Shown here one piece after another: positions 10,801 through 26,582 of a stretch of 64,000 nucleotides of DNA. Both the position numbers and the translations under genes were made by a program. The notes beneath the pieces are model-generated. The model was not told where the DNA came from. It ran no database searches and saw only the letters and a list, made by a program, of their open reading frames with translations. This stretch comes from Pseudomonas protegens (lineage in GTDB: Bacteria > Pseudomonadota > Gammaproteobacteria > Pseudomonadales > Pseudomonadaceae): contig NZ_CP060201.1 in the NCBI RefSeq assembly GCF_013407925.2, positions 4,015,001 to 4,079,000 on the forward strand. Direction: 5' to 3'. Position 1 is the first letter of the stretch. The number at the start of each line of letters is the position of its first letter.

Positions 10801-11877
10801 GAAATCACCGACGAAGTGCTCGACGGTCTTGAGCATGGCCAGTGGTTCAAGCTGCGCATGGCTGAAGATGCTCTGAACGAGCAGCTCGAGAAGGCTCAGG
10901 CCTACATTGTTGATCGCCGCCGTCTGCTGGACGACAAGTTCGAAGACAAGAAGCGCAAACTGCAGCAGGGCGATGACCTGGCTCCAGGCGTGCTGAAGAT
11001 CGTCAAGGTCTACCTGGCAATCCGTCGTCGCATCCAGCCGGGCGACAAGATGGCCGGTCGTCACGGTAACAAGGGTGTGGTCTCCGTGATCATGCCGGTT
11101 GAAGACATGCCGCACGATGCCAATGGCACCCCGGTCGACGTGGTCCTCAACCCGCTGGGCGTACCTTCGCGTATGAACGTTGGTCAGATTCTCGAAACTC
11201 ACCTGGGCCTCGCGGCCAAGGGGCTGGGCGAGAAGATCAACCGCATGGTTGAAGAGCAGCGTAAGGTGGCAGAGCTGCGCACCTTCCTGGATGAGATCTA
11301 CAACCAGATCGGTGGTCGTAACGAAGACCTGGACAGCTTCTCCGATCAGGAGATTCTGGATCTGGCGAACAACCTGCGCGGCGGTGTGCCAATGGCCACT
11401 CCGGTGTTCGACGGCGCCAAGGAAAGCGAAATCAAGGCCATGCTGAAACTGGCGGACCTGCCAGAGAGCGGCCAGATGCAGCTGACCGACGGCCGTACCG
11501 GCAACAAGTTCGAGCGTCCAGTTACCGTTGGCTACATGTACATGCTGAAACTGAACCACTTGGTAGACGACAAGATGCACGCTCGTTCTACCGGTTCGTA
11601 CAGCCTGGTTACCCAGCAGCCGCTGGGTGGTAAGGCGCAGTTCGGTGGTCAGCGTTTCGGGGAGATGGAGGTCTGGGCACTGGAAGCATACGGTGCTGCA
11701 TACACTCTGCAAGAAATGCTCACAGTGAAGTCGGACGATGTGAACGGTCGTACCAAGATGTACAAAAACATCGTGGACGGCGATCACCGTATGGAGCCGG
11801 GCATGCCCGAGTCCTTCAACGTGTTGATCAAAGAAATTCGTTCCCTCGGCATCGATATCGATCTGGAAACCGAATAA
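7804..11877 (+). CDS. rpoB: RNA polymerase beta subunit
   Basis: A 1357-residue catalytic-core subunit, the normal Pseudomonas length. The rifampicin pocket reads [14 protein letters not shown] (512-525) and [13 protein letters not shown], with Asp521, His531 and the following Ser in their wild-type, drug-sensitive state (E. coli 516, 526, 531). The DNA-binding and rpoC-contact motifs near the C-terminus ([21 protein letters not shown]) are intact. ATG start; rpoC follows after 64 bases. Confidence 0.98.
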   Translation: MAYSYTEKKRIRKDFSKLPDVMDVPYLLAIQLDSYREFLQAGATKDQFRDVGLHAAFKSVFPIISYSGNAALEYVGYRLGEPAFDVKECVLRGVTYAVPLRVKVRLIIFDKESSNKAIKDIKEQEVYMGEIPLMTENGTFVINGTERVIVSQLHRSPGVFFDHDRGKTHSSGKLLYSARIIPYRGSWLDFEFDPKDCVFVRIDRRRKLPASVLLRALGYTTEEVLDAFYTTNVFHVKGESLSLELVPQRLRGEIAVLDIQDDKGKVIVEQGRRITARHINQLEKAGIKELDVPLDYVLGRTTAKAIVHPATGEILAECNTELNTEILAKIAKAQVVRIETLYTNDIDCGPFVSDTLKIDSTSNQLEALVEIYRMMRPGEPPTKDAAETLFNNLFFSPERYDLSAVGRMKFNRRIGRTEIEGSGVLCKEDIVAVLKTLVDIRNGKGIVDDIDHLGNRRVRCVGEMAENQFRVGLVRVERAVKERLSMAESEGLMPQDLINAKPVAAAVKEFFGSSQLSQFMDQNNPLSEITHKRRVSALGPGGLTRERAGFEVRDVHPTHYGRVCPIETPEGPNIGLINSLAAYARTNQYGFLESPYRVVKDALVTDEIVFLSAIEEADHVIAQASATMNDKGQLIDELVAVRHLNEFTVKAPEDVTLMDVSPKQVVSVAASLIPFLEHDDANRALMGSNMQRQAVPTLRADKPLVGTGMERNVARDSGVCVVARRGGVIDSVDASRIVVRVADDEVETGEAGVDIYNLTKYTRSNQNTCINQRPLVRKGDRVQRSDIMADGPSTDMGELALGQNMRIAFMAWNGFNFEDSICLSERVVQEDRFTTIHIQELTCVARDTKLGPEEITADIPNVGEAALNKLDEAGIVYVGAEVGAGDILVGKVTPKGETQLTPEEKLLRAIFGEKASDVKDTSLRVPTGTKGTVIDVQVFTRDGVERDARALSIEKSQLDEIRKDLNEEFRIVEGATFERLRSALVGHKAEGGAGLKKGQEITDEVLDGLEHGQWFKLRMAEDALNEQLEKAQAYIVDRRRLLDDKFEDKKRKLQQGDDLAPGVLKIVKVYLAIRRRIQPGDKMAGRHGNKGVVSVIMPVEDMPHDANGTPVDVVLNPLGVPSRMNVGQILETHLGLAAKGLGEKINRMVEEQRKVAELRTFLDEIYNQIGGRNEDLDSFSDQEILDLANNLRGGVPMATPVFDGAKESEIKAMLKLADLPESGQMQLTDGRTGNKFERPVTVGYMYMLKLNHLVDDKMHARSTGSYSLVTQQPLGGKAQFGGQRFGEMEVWALEAYGAAYTLQEMLTVKSDDVNGRTKMYKNIVDGDHRMEPGMPESFNVLIKEIRSLGIDIDLETE

Positions 11878-11941
11878 CACGTGACGCGAATCGAGAGCGG
11901 GGCAGGATTGCCCGCTCTCTGCTCCGCCAGGAGGAAAGGCC

Positions 11942-16141
<4,200 letters not shown>

Positions 16142-16238
16142 GGTCTGCAATAGATTGAGATGGGGCCCCGGTTTTTCCGACTGAGAATCGAGACACTTTT
16201 TGTCGAGGTTCGCTGATCGGGGAGCCCGGGGCCTTGCC

Positions 16239-16267
16239 TTGACTGGGGACAGGATCCTCTTTAGACT
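16239..16267 (+). promoter_or_regulatory. Sigma-70 promoter of the str operon
   Basis: TTGACT at 16239-16244 and TAGACT at 16262-16267 are spaced by 17 bases, about 75 bases upstream of rpsL. The same gap contains a long-range inverted repeat (GGCCCCGG 16165-16172 with CCGGGGCC 16226-16233) that may belong to the end of the rpoC transcript. Confidence 0.7.
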
Positions 16268-16342
16268 CTTGTACCCCTAAATTTGGTGGAGCTCCTGCTC
16301 TGCCATTTTGTTTATGTCGAAAGACAACAGTGGAGCTAGTAG

Positions 16343-16714
16343 ATGGCAACTATCAACCAGCTGGTACGTCAGCCGCGTAAGCGTATCGTCGAGAAATCCG
16401 ACGTGCCTGCGCTGCAGAACTGCCCGCAACGTCGTGGCGTGTGCACTCGCGTGTACACCACTACGCCGAAAAAACCTAACTCGGCACTGCGTAAAGTATG
16501 CCGTGTGCGTCTGACCAACGGTTTCGAGGTTTCCTCGTACATCGGTGGTGAAGGCCACAACCTGCAAGAGCACAGCGTCGTTCTGATTCGCGGCGGTCGT
16601 GTAAAAGACTTGCCAGGTGTTCGTTATCACACCGTTCGCGGCTCCCTGGATACTTCCGGCGTTAAAGGTCGTAACCAAGGTCGTTCGAAGTACGGTACCA
16701 AGCGTCCGAAGTAA
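16343..16714 (+). CDS. rpsL: 30S ribosomal protein S12
   Basis: A 123-residue decoding-centre protein. The streptomycin-determining motifs [11 protein letters not shown] (41-51) and [13 protein letters not shown] are wild type, so no streptomycin resistance is indicated. First gene of the str operon. Confidence 0.98.
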
Positions 16715-16825
16715 TCGGTCGTTTTGCAGTTTTTAATTATATTGAGTCGATAAGAGTAAGGTCGGGCACGCGTCCATTGGATCAACTGTCCCGAGCTAAC
16801 CTGAAGACCGTTTGAGGGCTTATCA

Positions 16826-17296
16826 ATGCCAAGACGTCGCGTAGCAGCCAAACGTGAGATTCTGGACGATCCGAAATACGGAAGCCAGATCCTCGCCAAG
16901 TTCATGAACCACGTAATGGAGAGCGGCAAGAAAGCCGTTGCCGAGCGTATCGTTTATGGCGCGCTGGAAAAAGTTAAAGAGCGCAAGAACAGCGATCCCC
17001 TGGAAATCTTCGAGAAAGCTCTCGACGCCATCGCTCCGCTGGTCGAAGTGAAGTCGCGCCGTGTAGGCGGTGCTACTTACCAGGTTCCGGTCGAAGTTCG
17101 TCCGTCCCGTCGTAACGCTCTGGCAATGCGCTGGTTGGTAGACTTCGCCCGCAAGCGCGGCGAGAAGTCTATGGCTCTGCGTTTGGCTGGCGAACTGCTG
17201 GACGCTGCCGAAGGCAAAGGTGCTGCAGTTAAGAAGCGTGAAGACGTTCACCGTATGGCTGAAGCCAACAAGGCTTTCTCGCACTACCGCTTCTAA
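16826..17296 (+). CDS. rpsG: 30S ribosomal protein S7
   Basis: A 156-residue protein that nucleates assembly of the 30S head and, in E. coli, represses translation of its own operon. The start [19 protein letters not shown] and the [16 protein letters not shown] segment are typical. It lies between rpsL and fusA. Confidence 0.97.
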   Translation: MPRRRVAAKREILDDPKYGSQILAKFMNHVMESGKKAVAERIVYGALEKVKERKNSDPLEIFEKALDAIAPLVEVKSRRVGGATYQVPVEVRPSRRNALAMRWLVDFARKRGEKSMALRLAGELLDAAEGKGAAVKKREDVHRMAEANKAFSHYRF

Positions 17297-17326
17297 TCTC
17301 AGCATCATTCATTTTGCGAGGGCTTT

Positions 17327-19474
17327 ATGGCTCGTACTACAGCAATCAACCGCTACCGTAACATTGGTATCTGTGCCCACGTTGACGCGGGCAAGACTAC
17401 CACTACCGAGCGGATCCTGTTTTACACAGGTCTCAGCCACAAGATGGGTGAGGTGCATGACGGCGCTGCTACCACCGACTGGATGGTGCAGGAGCAGGAG
17501 CGTGGTATCACCATTACCTCCGCTGCTGTAACTACCTTCTGGAAAGGTTCGCGCGGCCAATACGATAACTATCGTGTCAACGTTATCGATACCCCGGGCC
17601 ACGTAGACTTCACCATTGAAGTAGAGCGCTCTCTGCGCGTACTCGACGGCGCGGTCGTTGTGTTCTGCGGTACTTCCGGTGTTGAGCCTCAGTCCGAAAC
17701 CGTATGGCGTCAAGCCAACAAGTACGGCGTTCCACGTGTTGTTTACGTGAACAAGATGGACCGTGCTGGTGCTAACTTCCTGCGCGTTGTCGGTCAGATC
17801 AAGAACCGCCTGGGGCATACCCCGGTTCCGGTTCAGCTGGCTATCGGCGCTGAAGATAACTTCGAAGGTCAGGTTGATCTGATCAAGATGAAGGCTATCT
17901 ACTGGAACGACGACGACAAGGGTACTACCTATCGCGAGGAAGAAATTCCTGCCGATATGCTGGACCTGGCTAACGAGTGGCGCTCCAACATGGTTGAAGC
18001 CGCTGCTGAAGCCAACGAAGAGCTGATGAACAAGTACCTTGAAGAAGGTGACCTGACTCCAGAAGAGATCAAGGCTGGTCTGCGTGCGCGCACCCTGGCT
18101 AGCGAAATCGTTCCGGCTGTCTGCGGTTCTTCGTTCAAGAACAAGGGTGTTCCCTTGGTTCTCGACGCTGTTATCGACTTCCTGCCTGCTCCTACCGAGA
18201 TCCCGGCGATCAAAGGTATCCATCCGGATCTCATCGAGAAGCCGAAGGATGAGCTGGTAGAGGCTGATTACGACGAGCGTCACGCTGACGATGCTGAACC
18301 GTTCTCGGCTCTGGCATTCAAGATTGCTACCGACCCGTTCGTTGGTACTCTGACTTTCGTGCGCGTTTACTCGGGCTTCCTGAGCTCGGGCGACTCCGTG
18401 ATCAACTCGGTCAAGGGCAAGAAAGAGCGCGTTGGTCGTATGGTGCAGATGCACGCCAACCAGCGTGAAGAGATCAAGGAAGTACGTGCAGGCGATATCG
18501 CTGCCCTGATCGGCATGAAAGACGTCACCACTGGTGATACTTTGTGCGATCTGGACAAGCAGATCATTCTTGAGCGTATGGATTTCCCTGAGCCTGTAAT
18601 TTCGGTAGCGGTAGAGCCGAAAACCAAGCAGGACCAGGAGAAGATGGGTATTGCACTGGGCAAACTGGCTCAGGAAGACCCGTCGTTCCGCGTCAAGACT
18701 GACGAAGAGACTGGTCAGACCATCATTTCCGGTATGGGCGAGCTGCACCTGGACATCCTCGTTGACCGCATGAAGCGCGAGTTCAACGTCGAAGCCAACA
18801 TCGGCAAGCCGCAGGTTTCGTACCGCGAGAAGATCACCAAGAGCAACGTTGAGATCGAAGGCAAATTCGTTCGTCAATCGGGTGGTCGCGGTCAGTTCGG
18901 TCACTGCTGGATCCGTTTCTCGGAGCCGGACGTCGACGCGAGCGGCAACATCACCGAAGGTCTGGTCTTCACCAACGAAGTTGTTGGTGGTGTGGTTCCT
19001 AAGGAATACATCCCGGCTATCCAGAAGGGTATCGAAGAGCAGATGAAGAACGGCGTCGTTGCCGGTTATCCGCTGATCGGCCTGAAGGCTACCGTGTTCG
19101 ATGGTTCCTACCACGACGTCGACTCCAACGAGATGGCGTTCAAGGTGGCAGCCTCCATGGCGACCAAGCAGCTGGCCCAGAAGGGTGGCGGTGTTGTGCT
19201 CGAGCCGATCATGAAGGTTGAAGTGGTAACCCCAGAGGACTACATGGGTGACGTGATGGGTGACCTGAACCGTCGTCGTGGTCTGATTCAGGGTATGGAT
19301 GACTCGGTGTCCGGCAAGGTTATCCGTGCCGAGGTACCACTGGGTGAAATGTTCGGTTATGCAACTGACGTTCGTTCCATGTCTCAGGGTCGCGCGAGCT
19401 ACTCCATGGAATTCTCCAAATACGCCGAAGCTCCGTCGAACATCGTCGAAGCTCTCGTTAAAAAACAAGGCTGA
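17327..19474 (+). CDS. fusA: Elongation factor G
   Basis: A 715-residue translocation GTPase. [15 protein letters not shown] (P loop), RGITITSAA (switch I), DTPGHVDF and NKMDR are all present, followed by domains II-V. The length and neighbours mark this as the str-operon copy (fusA1); Pseudomonas usually has a second paralogue elsewhere. Thirty bases separate it from rpsG. Confidence 0.98.
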   Translation: MARTTAINRYRNIGICAHVDAGKTTTTERILFYTGLSHKMGEVHDGAATTDWMVQEQERGITITSAAVTTFWKGSRGQYDNYRVNVIDTPGHVDFTIEVERSLRVLDGAVVVFCGTSGVEPQSETVWRQANKYGVPRVVYVNKMDRAGANFLRVVGQIKNRLGHTPVPVQLAIGAEDNFEGQVDLIKMKAIYWNDDDKGTTYREEEIPADMLDLANEWRSNMVEAAAEANEELMNKYLEEGDLTPEEIKAGLRARTLASEIVPAVCGSSFKNKGVPLVLDAVIDFLPAPTEIPAIKGIHPDLIEKPKDELVEADYDERHADDAEPFSALAFKIATDPFVGTLTFVRVYSGFLSSGDSVINSVKGKKERVGRMVQMHANQREEIKEVRAGDIAALIGMKDVTTGDTLCDLDKQIILERMDFPEPVISVAVEPKTKQDQEKMGIALGKLAQEDPSFRVKTDEETGQTIISGMGELHLDILVDRMKREFNVEANIGKPQVSYREKITKSNVEIEGKFVRQSGGRGQFGHCWIRFSEPDVDASGNITEGLVFTNEVVGGVVPKEYIPAIQKGIEEQMKNGVVAGYPLIGLKATVFDGSYHDVDSNEMAFKVAASMATKQLAQKGGGVVLEPIMKVEVVTPEDYMGDVMGDLNRRRGLIQGMDDSVSGKVIRAEVPLGEMFGYATDVRSMSQGRASYSMEFSKYAEAPSNIVEALVKKQG

Positions 19475-19508
19475 TTCAGTCTCCCCTTTAGGCTAGGAGT
19501 TTATTGTC

Positions 19509-20702
19509 GTGGCTAAAGAAAAATTTGAACGTAACAAACCGCACGTCAACGTTGGCACTATCGGTCACGTTGACCACGGTAAAACCACTCTGACTGCTGC
19601 TCTGACTCGCGTTTGCTCCGAAGTTTTCGGTTCGGCTCGTGTTGACTTCGACAAGATCGACAGCGCCCCAGAAGAAAAGGCTCGTGGTATCACCATCAAC
19701 ACTGCGCACGTAGAGTACGATTCGCACATTCGTCACTACGCGCACGTTGACTGCCCAGGTCACGCCGACTACGTCAAAAACATGATCACTGGTGCTGCTC
19801 AGATGGACGGCGCGATCCTGGTTTGCTCGGCTGCCGATGGTCCGATGCCACAAACTCGTGAGCACATCCTGCTGTCCCGTCAGGTAGGCGTTCCGTACAT
19901 CGTTGTCTTCCTGAACAAGGCTGACATGGTTGACGACGCTGAGCTGCTGGAACTGGTTGAGATGGAAGTGCGCGATCTGCTGAGCACTTACGACTTCCCA
20001 GGTGACGACACTCCGATCATCATCGGTTCGGCTCTGATGGCTCTGAACGGCCAAGACGACAACGAAATGGGTACCACCGCTGTTAAGCGTCTGGTAGAAA
20101 CTCTGGACACCTACATCCCAGAGCCAGAGCGTGCAATCGACAAGCCGTTCCTGATGCCAATCGAAGACGTGTTCTCGATCTCCGGTCGTGGCACCGTGGT
20201 AACTGGCCGTGTTGAGCGTGGTATCGTCCGCATCCAGGAAGAAGTTGAGATCGTCGGTCTGCGCGACACTCAGAAAACTACCTGCACCGGCGTTGAAATG
20301 TTCCGCAAGCTGCTCGACGAAGGTCGTGCTGGTGAGAACTGCGGCGTTCTGCTGCGTGGTACCAAGCGTGACGACGTTGAGCGTGGCCAGGTTCTGGTTA
20401 AGCCAGGCACCGTTAAGCCTCACACCAAGTTCACCGCTGAAGTTTACGTTCTGAGCAAAGAAGAAGGCGGCCGTCATACTCCGTTCTTCAAAGGCTACCG
20501 TCCACAGTTCTACTTCCGTACTACTGACGTGACTGGTAACTGCGAGCTGCCAGAAGGCGTTGAAATGGTAATGCCAGGTGACAACATCCAGATGACTGTC
20601 ACTCTGATCAAAACCATCGCGATGGAAGATGGTCTGCGTTTCGCTATCCGTGAAGGCGGTCGTACCGTCGGCGCCGGCGTCGTAGCCAAAGTCATCGAGT
20701 AA
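19509..20702 (+). CDS. tuf: Elongation factor Tu (copy 2, str operon)
   Basis: A 397-residue EF-Tu identical in protein sequence to the first copy. Here the start codon is GTG, with TAGGAG upstream. Within the first 50 bases it differs silently from the other copy at about nine positions; after that the two genes are almost identical, a pattern expected if gene conversion keeps the bodies alike. It closes the str operon before a strong terminator (the tufA position). Confidence 0.98.
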   Translation: MAKEKFERNKPHVNVGTIGHVDHGKTTLTAALTRVCSEVFGSARVDFDKIDSAPEEKARGITINTAHVEYDSHIRHYAHVDCPGHADYVKNMITGAAQMDGAILVCSAADGPMPQTREHILLSRQVGVPYIVVFLNKADMVDDAELLELVEMEVRDLLSTYDFPGDDTPIIIGSALMALNGQDDNEMGTTAVKRLVETLDTYIPEPERAIDKPFLMPIEDVFSISGRGTVVTGRVERGIVRIQEEVEIVGLRDTQKTTCTGVEMFRKLLDEGRAGENCGVLLRGTKRDDVERGQVLVKPGTVKPHTKFTAEVYVLSKEEGGRHTPFFKGYRPQFYFRTTDVTGNCELPEGVEMVMPGDNIQMTVTLIKTIAMEDGLRFAIREGGRTVGAGVVAKVIE

Positions 20703-20720
20703 TCGACGACTCATGAAGAA

Positions 20721-20744
20721 GCCCCCGCTTGCGGGGGCTTTTTT
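20721..20744 (+). terminator. Terminator of the str operon
   Basis: A perfect eight-base stem (20721-20728 with 20731-20738, TT loop) is followed by six T residues. It separates str from S10, which starts its own promoter seven bases later. Confidence 0.95.
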
Positions 20745-20750
20745 ATTGGG

Positions 20751-20779
20751 TTGACACTCTGTGGGGCCGTCTATAGAAT
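20751..20779 (+). promoter_or_regulatory. Sigma-70 promoter of the S10 operon
   Basis: TTGACA (20751-20756) and TAGAAT (20774-20779) with a 17-base spacer form a near-perfect promoter. The leader to rpsJ would be only about 55 bases, much shorter than the E. coli S10 leader used for L4 control. Confidence 0.88.
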
Positions 20780-20842
20780 TGCGCCTCCTTTTAACGGGCG
20801 TATTGCGCCCGGTGGGAATAGCAGCCTGGAGTCTGAAATCCA

Positions 20843-21154
20843 ATGCAAAATCAGCAAATCCGTATCAGGTTGAAGGCTTTCGACCATCGCCTGATCGACC
20901 AATCCACCCAGGAAATCGTGGAAACCGCGAAACGTACTGGTGCTCAAGTGCGTGGTCCAATTCCACTGCCTACCCGTAAAGAACGGTTCACCGTTCTGGT
21001 CTCCCCGCACGTCAACAAAGACGCGCGTGACCAGTACGAGATCCGTACTCATAAGCGTGTCCTGGACATCGTCCAGCCAACGGATAAAACCGTTGACGCA
21101 CTTATGAAGCTTGATCTTGCGGCAGGTGTGGAAGTGCAGATCAGCCTCGGCTAA
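20843..21154 (+). CDS. rpsJ: 30S ribosomal protein S10
   Basis: A 103-residue protein of the 30S head that also acts as NusE in transcription antitermination and contacts NusG. The family core [13 protein letters not shown] near the start is intact. First gene of the S10 operon. Confidence 0.97.
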
Positions 21155-21234
21155 GACTCGGTCTTAGTCGTGTAACGCTCTGAAATGGGCGGCCATAGCG
21201 GGTGAAAGCCCCGTACACTCATGAGGTTTACAAC

Positions 21235-21870
21235 ATGACTATTGGTGTAGTCGGTCGTAAATGCGGTATGACCCGTATTTTCACCGAAGAAGGTGTCTCC
21301 ATTCCGGTCACGGTCATTGAGATCGAGCCGAATCGCGTCACCCAGTTCAAAACTGAAGAAACCGATGGCTATCGTGCAGTGCAAGTCACTGTAGGTGAGC
21401 GTCGTGCTTCGCGCGTGACTGCTGCTCAAGCAGGTCACTTCGCTAAAGCGAACGTTGCTGCTGGTCGTGGCGTTTGGGAATTCCGTCTTGAAGAAGGCGA
21501 GTACCAAGCTGGCGATCTGATCAATGCAGAAATCTTCGCAGCTGGCCAACTGGTAGATGTTACCGGCCAGTCGAAAGGTAAAGGCTTCGCCGGTACCATC
21601 AAGCGTTGGAATTTCCGCGGTCAAGATAACACCCACGGTAACTCCGTTTCCCACCGCGTCCCGGGCTCTATTGGCCAGTGCCAGACTCCTGGTCGTGTAT
21701 TCAAGGGCAAAAAAATGTCCGGTCATATGGGCGCTGAGCGCGTGACCGTGCAGTCCCTGGAAGTAGTGCGCGTCGACGCTGAACGCAATCTGTTGTTGGT
21801 CAAGGGTGCTGTTCCTGGCGCTACTGGCGGCAACCTGGTTGTACGTCCGGCGGCCAAGGCTCGCGGTTAA
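21235..21870 (+). CDS. rplC: 50S ribosomal protein L3
   Basis: A 211-residue early-assembly protein near the peptidyl-transferase centre. The start at 21235 ([16 protein letters not shown]) is chosen over an upstream GTG frame because it follows ATGAGGTTT and matches the family N-terminus. The long loop with [13 protein letters not shown] is present, including the Gln that PrmB methylates. Confidence 0.96.
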   Translation: MTIGVVGRKCGMTRIFTEEGVSIPVTVIEIEPNRVTQFKTEETDGYRAVQVTVGERRASRVTAAQAGHFAKANVAAGRGVWEFRLEEGEYQAGDLINAEIFAAGQLVDVTGQSKGKGFAGTIKRWNFRGQDNTHGNSVSHRVPGSIGQCQTPGRVFKGKKMSGHMGAERVTVQSLEVVRVDAERNLLLVKGAVPGATGGNLVVRPAAKARG

Positions 21871-21882
21871 GGGGAAGCTGAC

Positions 21883-22485
21883 ATGCAATTAAATGTAAAT
21901 GACGCTCAAGCGATCGAAGTTTCCGAACTGACATTTGGCGGCGAATTCAACGAGACGCTGGTTCACCAAGCAGTCGTGGCCTACATGGCCGGCGGCCGTC
22001 AAGGTAGCAAGCAGCAAAAGACCCGTTCCGACGTTTCCGGTGGCGGCAAGCGCCCATGGCGTCAGAAAGGTACTGGCCGTGCTCGTGCCGGTACTATCCG
22101 TAGCCCAATCTGGCGTGGCGGCGGTACCACTTTCGCAGCTCGTCCTCAGGATCACTCCCAGAAGCTGAACAAGAAGATGTATCGCGCAGCAATGCGTTCC
22201 ATCCTTGCTGAGTTGGTGCGTACTGATCGTCTGGTCGTGGTTCAGGATTTCGCTGTTGAAACTCCGAAAACCAAAGATCTGCTGGGCAAACTGAACAACA
22301 TGAGCCTGACCGACGTTCTGATCGTGTCGGACGCTGTTGATCAGAACCTGTACCTGGCTGCTCGTAACCTGCCTCACGTTGATGTACGTGACGTGCAAGG
22401 TTCCGATCCAGTTAGTCTGATCGCATACGACAAAGTGTTGATCACTGTGTCGGCCGTGAAGAAATTCGAGGAGCTGCTGGGATGA
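21883..22485 (+). CDS. rplD: 50S ribosomal protein L4
   Basis: A 200-residue protein whose extended loop (about 45-95, with [18 protein letters not shown]) lines the exit tunnel. In E. coli it also represses the S10 operon, but the short leader here may not support the same mechanism. It overlaps rplW by four bases (ATGA). Confidence 0.97.
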
Positions 22486-22781
22486 ACCAGGAACGCGTAT
22501 TTAAAGTTCTGCTTGGCCCGCACGTTTCCGAGAAGGCTACGGTTCTGGCAGACAAGAAAGGCCAGTTCGTTTTCAAGGTTGCTACTGATGCAACCAAGCT
22601 GGAAATCAAGAAGGCCGTCGAAAGCCTGTTCAGCGTGAAAGTGGAGCGCGTTACTACCCTGAACGTTCTGGGTAAGAGCAAGCGTACCGCTCGCGGTCTG
22701 GGCAAGCGTAATGACTGGAAGAAGGCAGTTATCTCCCTTCAGCCAGGCCAAGATCTCGATTTCAGCAGCAGTGCTGAGTAA
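22482..22781 (+). CDS. rplW: 50S ribosomal protein L23
   Basis: A 99-residue protein at the tunnel exit, the docking site for trigger factor and SRP. It starts [19 protein letters not shown] and overlaps the end of rplD, so the two are translationally coupled. Confidence 0.97.
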
Positions 22782-22795
22782 GGAAGGGGTGCATC

Positions 22796-23620
22796 ATGGC
22801 AATCGTTAAATGCAAACCGACTTCCCCTGGCCGCCGTTTTGTGGTCAAGGTGGTCAACCAGGAGCTGCATAAAGGCGCTCCTCACGCACCGCTGCTCGAG
22901 AAGAAGTCGAAGTCTGGTGGTCGTAACAACAATGGCCGTATTACCACTCGTCACGTTGGTGGTGGTCATAAGCAGCATTACCGTCTGGTCGACTTCCGTC
23001 GCAACGACAAAGATGGCATCGCTGCCACTGTCGAGCGTATCGAATACGATCCAAACCGTACTGCTCACATCGCCCTGCTGCTGTACGCAGATGGCGAGCG
23101 TCGCTACATCATCGCCCCCAAAGGCGTGAGCGCTGGTGACCAGCTGATCGCAGGTGCTCTGGCGCCGATCAAGCCGGGCAACGCTCTGCAGCTGCGCAAC
23201 ATTCCAGTTGGTAGCACCGTACACGGCATCGAACTGAAGCCAGGTAAAGGCGCGCAAATCGCTCGTTCGGCTGGTGCTTCGGCTCAGCTGGTCGCTCGTG
23301 AAGGTGTCTACGTGACCCTGCGTCTGCGTTCTGGTGAGATGCGTAAAGTGCTGGCTGAGTGCCGTGCGACCCTGGGCGAAGTCTCGAACTCCGAGCACAG
23401 CCTGCGTTCGCTGGGTAAAGCTGGTGCCAAACGCTGGCGTGGCGTTCGCCCAACCGTTCGTGGTGTTGCCATGAACCCGGTTGACCACCCACATGGTGGT
23501 GGTGAAGGTCGTACCTCTGGTGGTCGTCATCCGGTATCGCCATGGGGCTTCCCGACTAAGGGCGCGAAGACTCGTGGTAATAAGCGTACCGACAAAATGA
23601 TCGTCCGTCGTCGCAAGTAA
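22796..23620 (+). CDS. rplB: 50S ribosomal protein L2
   Basis: A 274-residue protein needed for subunit joining and peptidyl transfer. The C-terminal signature around [13 protein letters not shown], with the histidine implicated in activity, is intact. Confidence 0.97.
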   Translation: MAIVKCKPTSPGRRFVVKVVNQELHKGAPHAPLLEKKSKSGGRNNNGRITTRHVGGGHKQHYRLVDFRRNDKDGIAATVERIEYDPNRTAHIALLLYADGERRYIIAPKGVSAGDQLIAGALAPIKPGNALQLRNIPVGSTVHGIELKPGKGAQIARSAGASAQLVAREGVYVTLRLRSGEMRKVLAECRATLGEVSNSEHSLRSLGKAGAKRWRGVRPTVRGVAMNPVDHPHGGGEGRTSGGRHPVSPWGFPTKGAKTRGNKRTDKMIVRRRK

Positions 23621-23636
23621 ATAGAGGGATACGACA

Positions 23637-23912
23637 GTGCCACGTTCTCTGAAAAAAGGTCCTTTTATTGATCTTCACCTACTGAAGAAGATCGAAGTGG
23701 CGGCGGAAAAGAACGATCGCAAACCAGTTAAGACCTGGTCGCGCCGTTCCATGATCCTGCCACAAATGGTCGGTCTGACCATTGCAGTGCATAACGGTCG
23801 TCAACATGTTCCAGTTCTCGTGAACGAAGACATGGTCGGCCACAAACTGGGCGAGTTCGCCGGTACCCGTACATATCGCGGGCACGTGGCTGACAAGAAA
23901 GCCAAGCGTTAA
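23637..23912 (+). CDS. rpsS: 30S ribosomal protein S19
   Basis: A 91-residue head protein, starting (M)[14 protein letters not shown] from a GTG codon at 23637. The conserved tail [12 protein letters not shown] is present. Confidence 0.97.
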   Translation: MPRSLKKGPFIDLHLLKKIEVAAEKNDRKPVKTWSRRSMILPQMVGLTIAVHNGRQHVPVLVNEDMVGHKLGEFAGTRTYRGHVADKKAKR

Positions 23913-23925
23913 GGGGTAAGGAATG

Positions 23926-24258
23926 ATGGAAGTAGCCGCTAAGTTGTCGGGCGCTCGAATCTCCGCCCAGAAAGCCCGCTTGGTCGCCGACCAGATCCGC
24001 GGGAAGAAGGTGGGCGAAGCGCTCAACCTGTTGGCTTTCAGCAGTAAGAAAGCCGCCGAGATCATGAAGAAAGTGCTGGAGTCGGCCGTAGCCAACGCCG
24101 AGCATAACGAAGGCGCAGACGTTGATGACCTGAAGGTCTCCACCGTTTTCGTCAACGAAGGGCGTTCGCTGAAGCGCATCATGCCACGTGCCAAAGGCCG
24201 TGCTGATCGCATCGTCAAGCGGTCTTGCCATATCACTGTCAAGGTTGCTGACAAGTAA
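23926..24258 (+). CDS. rplV: 50S ribosomal protein L22
   Basis: A 110-residue protein whose hairpin reaches into the exit tunnel ([17 protein letters not shown] near the C-terminus). Two adjacent ATG codons exist at 23923 and 23926; the second gives the family start [11 protein letters not shown] and is slightly preferred. Confidence 0.95.
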
Positions 24259-24271
24259 CGGAGTCGAAGAG

Positions 24272-24958
24272 ATGGGTCAGAAAGTACATCCCATTGGCAT
24301 TCGCCTGGGAATCGTCAAGGAGCACACCTCCGTCTGGTACGCAGACGGTCGGACTTATGCGGACTATTTGCTCGCAGATCTGAATGTGCGTGAGTATCTC
24401 CAAGACAAACTAAAAAGCGCGTCCGTAAGCCGTATCGATATCCATCGTCCGGCTCAAACTGCACGCATCACCATCCACACCGCTCGTCCCGGCATCGTGA
24501 TCGGCAAGAAAGGTGAAGATGTTGAGAAGCTGCGTCAGGACCTGACCAAGCAAATGGGTGTGCCTGTGCACATCAATATCGAAGAGATCCGCAAGCCGGA
24601 GCTCGACGGTATGCTGGTTGCGCAGAGCGTAGCTCAGCAGCTGGAGCGCCGCGTAATGTTCCGTCGTGCTATGAAGCGCGCTGTACAGAACGCCATGCGC
24701 ATTGGTGCCAAAGGCATCAAAATCCAAGTGAGCGGTCGTCTCGGCGGTGCTGAAATCGCACGTACTGAATGGTATCGCGAAGGTCGTGTGCCACTGCACA
24801 CCCTGCGTGCCGATATCGACTATGCCACCTACGAAGCTCACACCACCTACGGTGTGATCGGTGTGAAGGTTTGGATCTTCAAAGGCGAAGTAATTGGTGG
24901 TCGCCAAGAAGAGCTGAAGCCGCAAGCACCTGCGCCTCGTAAAAAAGCTGCTAAGTAA
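24272..24958 (+). CDS. rpsC: 30S ribosomal protein S3
   Basis: A 228-residue protein at the mRNA entry site, with a KH domain containing [17 protein letters not shown]. The frame is open further left into rplV, but [13 protein letters not shown] at 24272 is the family start and follows ACGGAG. The basic C-terminal tail ends PAPRKKAAK. Confidence 0.96.
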   Translation: MGQKVHPIGIRLGIVKEHTSVWYADGRTYADYLLADLNVREYLQDKLKSASVSRIDIHRPAQTARITIHTARPGIVIGKKGEDVEKLRQDLTKQMGVPVHINIEEIRKPELDGMLVAQSVAQQLERRVMFRRAMKRAVQNAMRIGAKGIKIQVSGRLGGAEIARTEWYREGRVPLHTLRADIDYATYEAHTTYGVIGVKVWIFKGEVIGGRQEELKPQAPAPRKKAAK

Positions 24959-24970
24959 GGGGTACGCCAA

Positions 24971-25384
24971 ATGTTGCAACCAAAGCGTACGAAGTTCCGC
25001 AAGCAAATGACCGGCCACAACCGTGGTTTGGCATTGCGCGGTAGCAAAGTCAGCTTCGGCGAGTTCGCGCTGAAGTCTGTTGCTCGTGGTCGTCTCACCG
25101 CTCGTCAGATCGAGTCAGCGCGTCGTGCTCTGACCCGTCACGTAAAACGTGGTGGCAAGATCTGGATCCGTGTATTCCCGGACAAGCCTATTTCCAAAAA
25201 GCCACTCGAAGTTCGGATGGGTAAAGGTAAGGGTAACGTCGAATACTGGGTTGCCCAGATTCAGCCAGGCAAAGTCCTGTATGAAATCGAGGGTGTTTCT
25301 GAAGAGCTGGCGCGTGAGGCTTTCGCCCTGGCTGCTGCAAAGCTGCCGCTCGCCACCTCCTTTGTTAAACGGACGGTGATGTGA
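24971..25384 (+). CDS. rplP: 50S ribosomal protein L16
   Basis: A 137-residue protein that organises the A-site tRNA region of the large subunit; [19 protein letters not shown] is the typical start. It overlaps rpmC by one base (TGATG). Confidence 0.97.
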
Positions 25385-25575
25385 TGAAAGCGAATGAACT
25401 TCGTGAAAAATCCGCACAGCAGCTGAACGAGCAACTGCTCGGCCTGCTGCGCGACCAGTTCAATCTGCGTATGCAGAAAGCAACTGGCCAGTTGGGGCAG
25501 TCTCATCTGCTCTCGCAAGTTAAGCGTGACATCGCTCGCGTGAAGACTGTGCTCAACCAGCAGGCAGGTAAGTAA
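25384..25575 (+). CDS. rpmC: 50S ribosomal protein L29
   Basis: A 63-residue helical protein near the tunnel exit. The start is ATG at 25384 ([10 protein letters not shown]); a GTG one codon upstream is less likely. Coupled to rplP. Confidence 0.96.
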
Positions 25576-25577
25576 TC

Positions 25578-25844
25578 ATGGCTGAAGCCGAAAAAACTGT
25601 CCGTACGCTGACTGGCCGTGTTGTCAGCGACAAGATGGACAAGACCATCACCGTTCTGATCGAGCGTCGCGTTAAGCACCCTATCTACGGTAAATACGTT
25701 AAGCGTTCGACTAAGCTGCACGCGCACGACGAAACCAATCAGTGCCACATCGGCGACAAAGTCACTATTCGTGAAACTCGTCCGATGGCCAAGACCAAGT
25801 CTTGGGCCCTGGTTGATGTTCTCGAACGCGCTGTGGAAGTCTAA
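25578..25844 (+). CDS. rpsQ: 30S ribosomal protein S17
   Basis: An 88-residue OB-fold protein that binds 16S rRNA early in assembly. The conserved segment [14 protein letters not shown] is present. It starts two bases after the rpmC stop. Confidence 0.97.
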   Translation: MAEAEKTVRTLTGRVVSDKMDKTITVLIERRVKHPIYGKYVKRSTKLHAHDETNQCHIGDKVTIRETRPMAKTKSWALVDVLERAVEV

Positions 25845-25867
25845 GGGCTAGGGGTCGGAGAAATTAT

Positions 25868-26236
25868 ATGATTCAGACTCAATCCATGCTCGATGTGGCC
25901 GATAACAGCGGCGCTCGCCGCGTTATGTGCATCAAGGTGCTGGGTGGCTCCCATCGTCGTTACGCTGGTATCGGTGACATCATCAAAGTGACCGTCAAGG
26001 AAGCAATTCCTCGCGGTAAGGTGAAAAAAGGCCAAGTGATGACTGCTGTTGTAGTCCGCACTCGCCATGGTGTTCGTCGTGCTGACGGCTCCATCATCCG
26101 CTTTGATGGCAACGCTGCTGTTCTGTTGAACAACAAGCAAGAGCCGATCGGCACCCGTATCTTTGGGCCAGTGACCCGTGAACTTCGTACTGAGAAGTTC
26201 ATGAAGATCGTCTCGCTCGCCCCAGAAGTGCTGTAA
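25868..26236 (+). CDS. rplN: 50S ribosomal protein L14
   Basis: A 122-residue protein at the subunit interface, starting [17 protein letters not shown], the normal Pseudomonas form and length. It opens the spc group of genes; I see no separate promoter in the 23-base gap before it. Confidence 0.97.
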   Translation: MIQTQSMLDVADNSGARRVMCIKVLGGSHRRYAGIGDIIKVTVKEAIPRGKVKKGQVMTAVVVRTRHGVRRADGSIIRFDGNAAVLLNNKQEPIGTRIFGPVTRELRTEKFMKIVSLAPEVL

Positions 26237-26247
26237 GGAGATCCGAC

Positions 26248-26562
26248 ATGCAAAAGATTCGTCGTGACGACGAGATCATCGTGATCGCCGGCAAAGACAA
26301 AGGTAAGCGCGGTAAGGTGCTTAAGGTTCTGGCTGATGACCGTCTGGTCGTCGGTGGCCTGAACCTGGTCAAGCGTCATACCAAGCCTAACCCGATGTCG
26401 GGCGTACAGGGCGGTATCGTCGAGAAAGAAGCGCCACTGCACGCTTCCAACGTCGCCATTTTCAACGGCGAAACCAACAAGGCTGACCGCGTTGGTTTCA
26501 AAGTAGAAGACGGCAAAAAAATTCGTGTCTTCAAGTCGACCCAAAAAGCGGTTGATGCTTGA
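26248..26562 (+). CDS. rplX: 50S ribosomal protein L24
   Basis: A 104-residue assembly-initiating protein with an N-terminal KOW motif ([18 protein letters not shown], about 6-23). Confidence 0.97.
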   Translation: MQKIRRDDEIIVIAGKDKGKRGKVLKVLADDRLVVGGLNLVKRHTKPNPMSGVQGGIVEKEAPLHASNVAIFNGETNKADRVGFKVEDGKKIRVFKSTQKAVDA

Positions 26563-26582
26563 ACACTGCTAGGTAGAAGACC

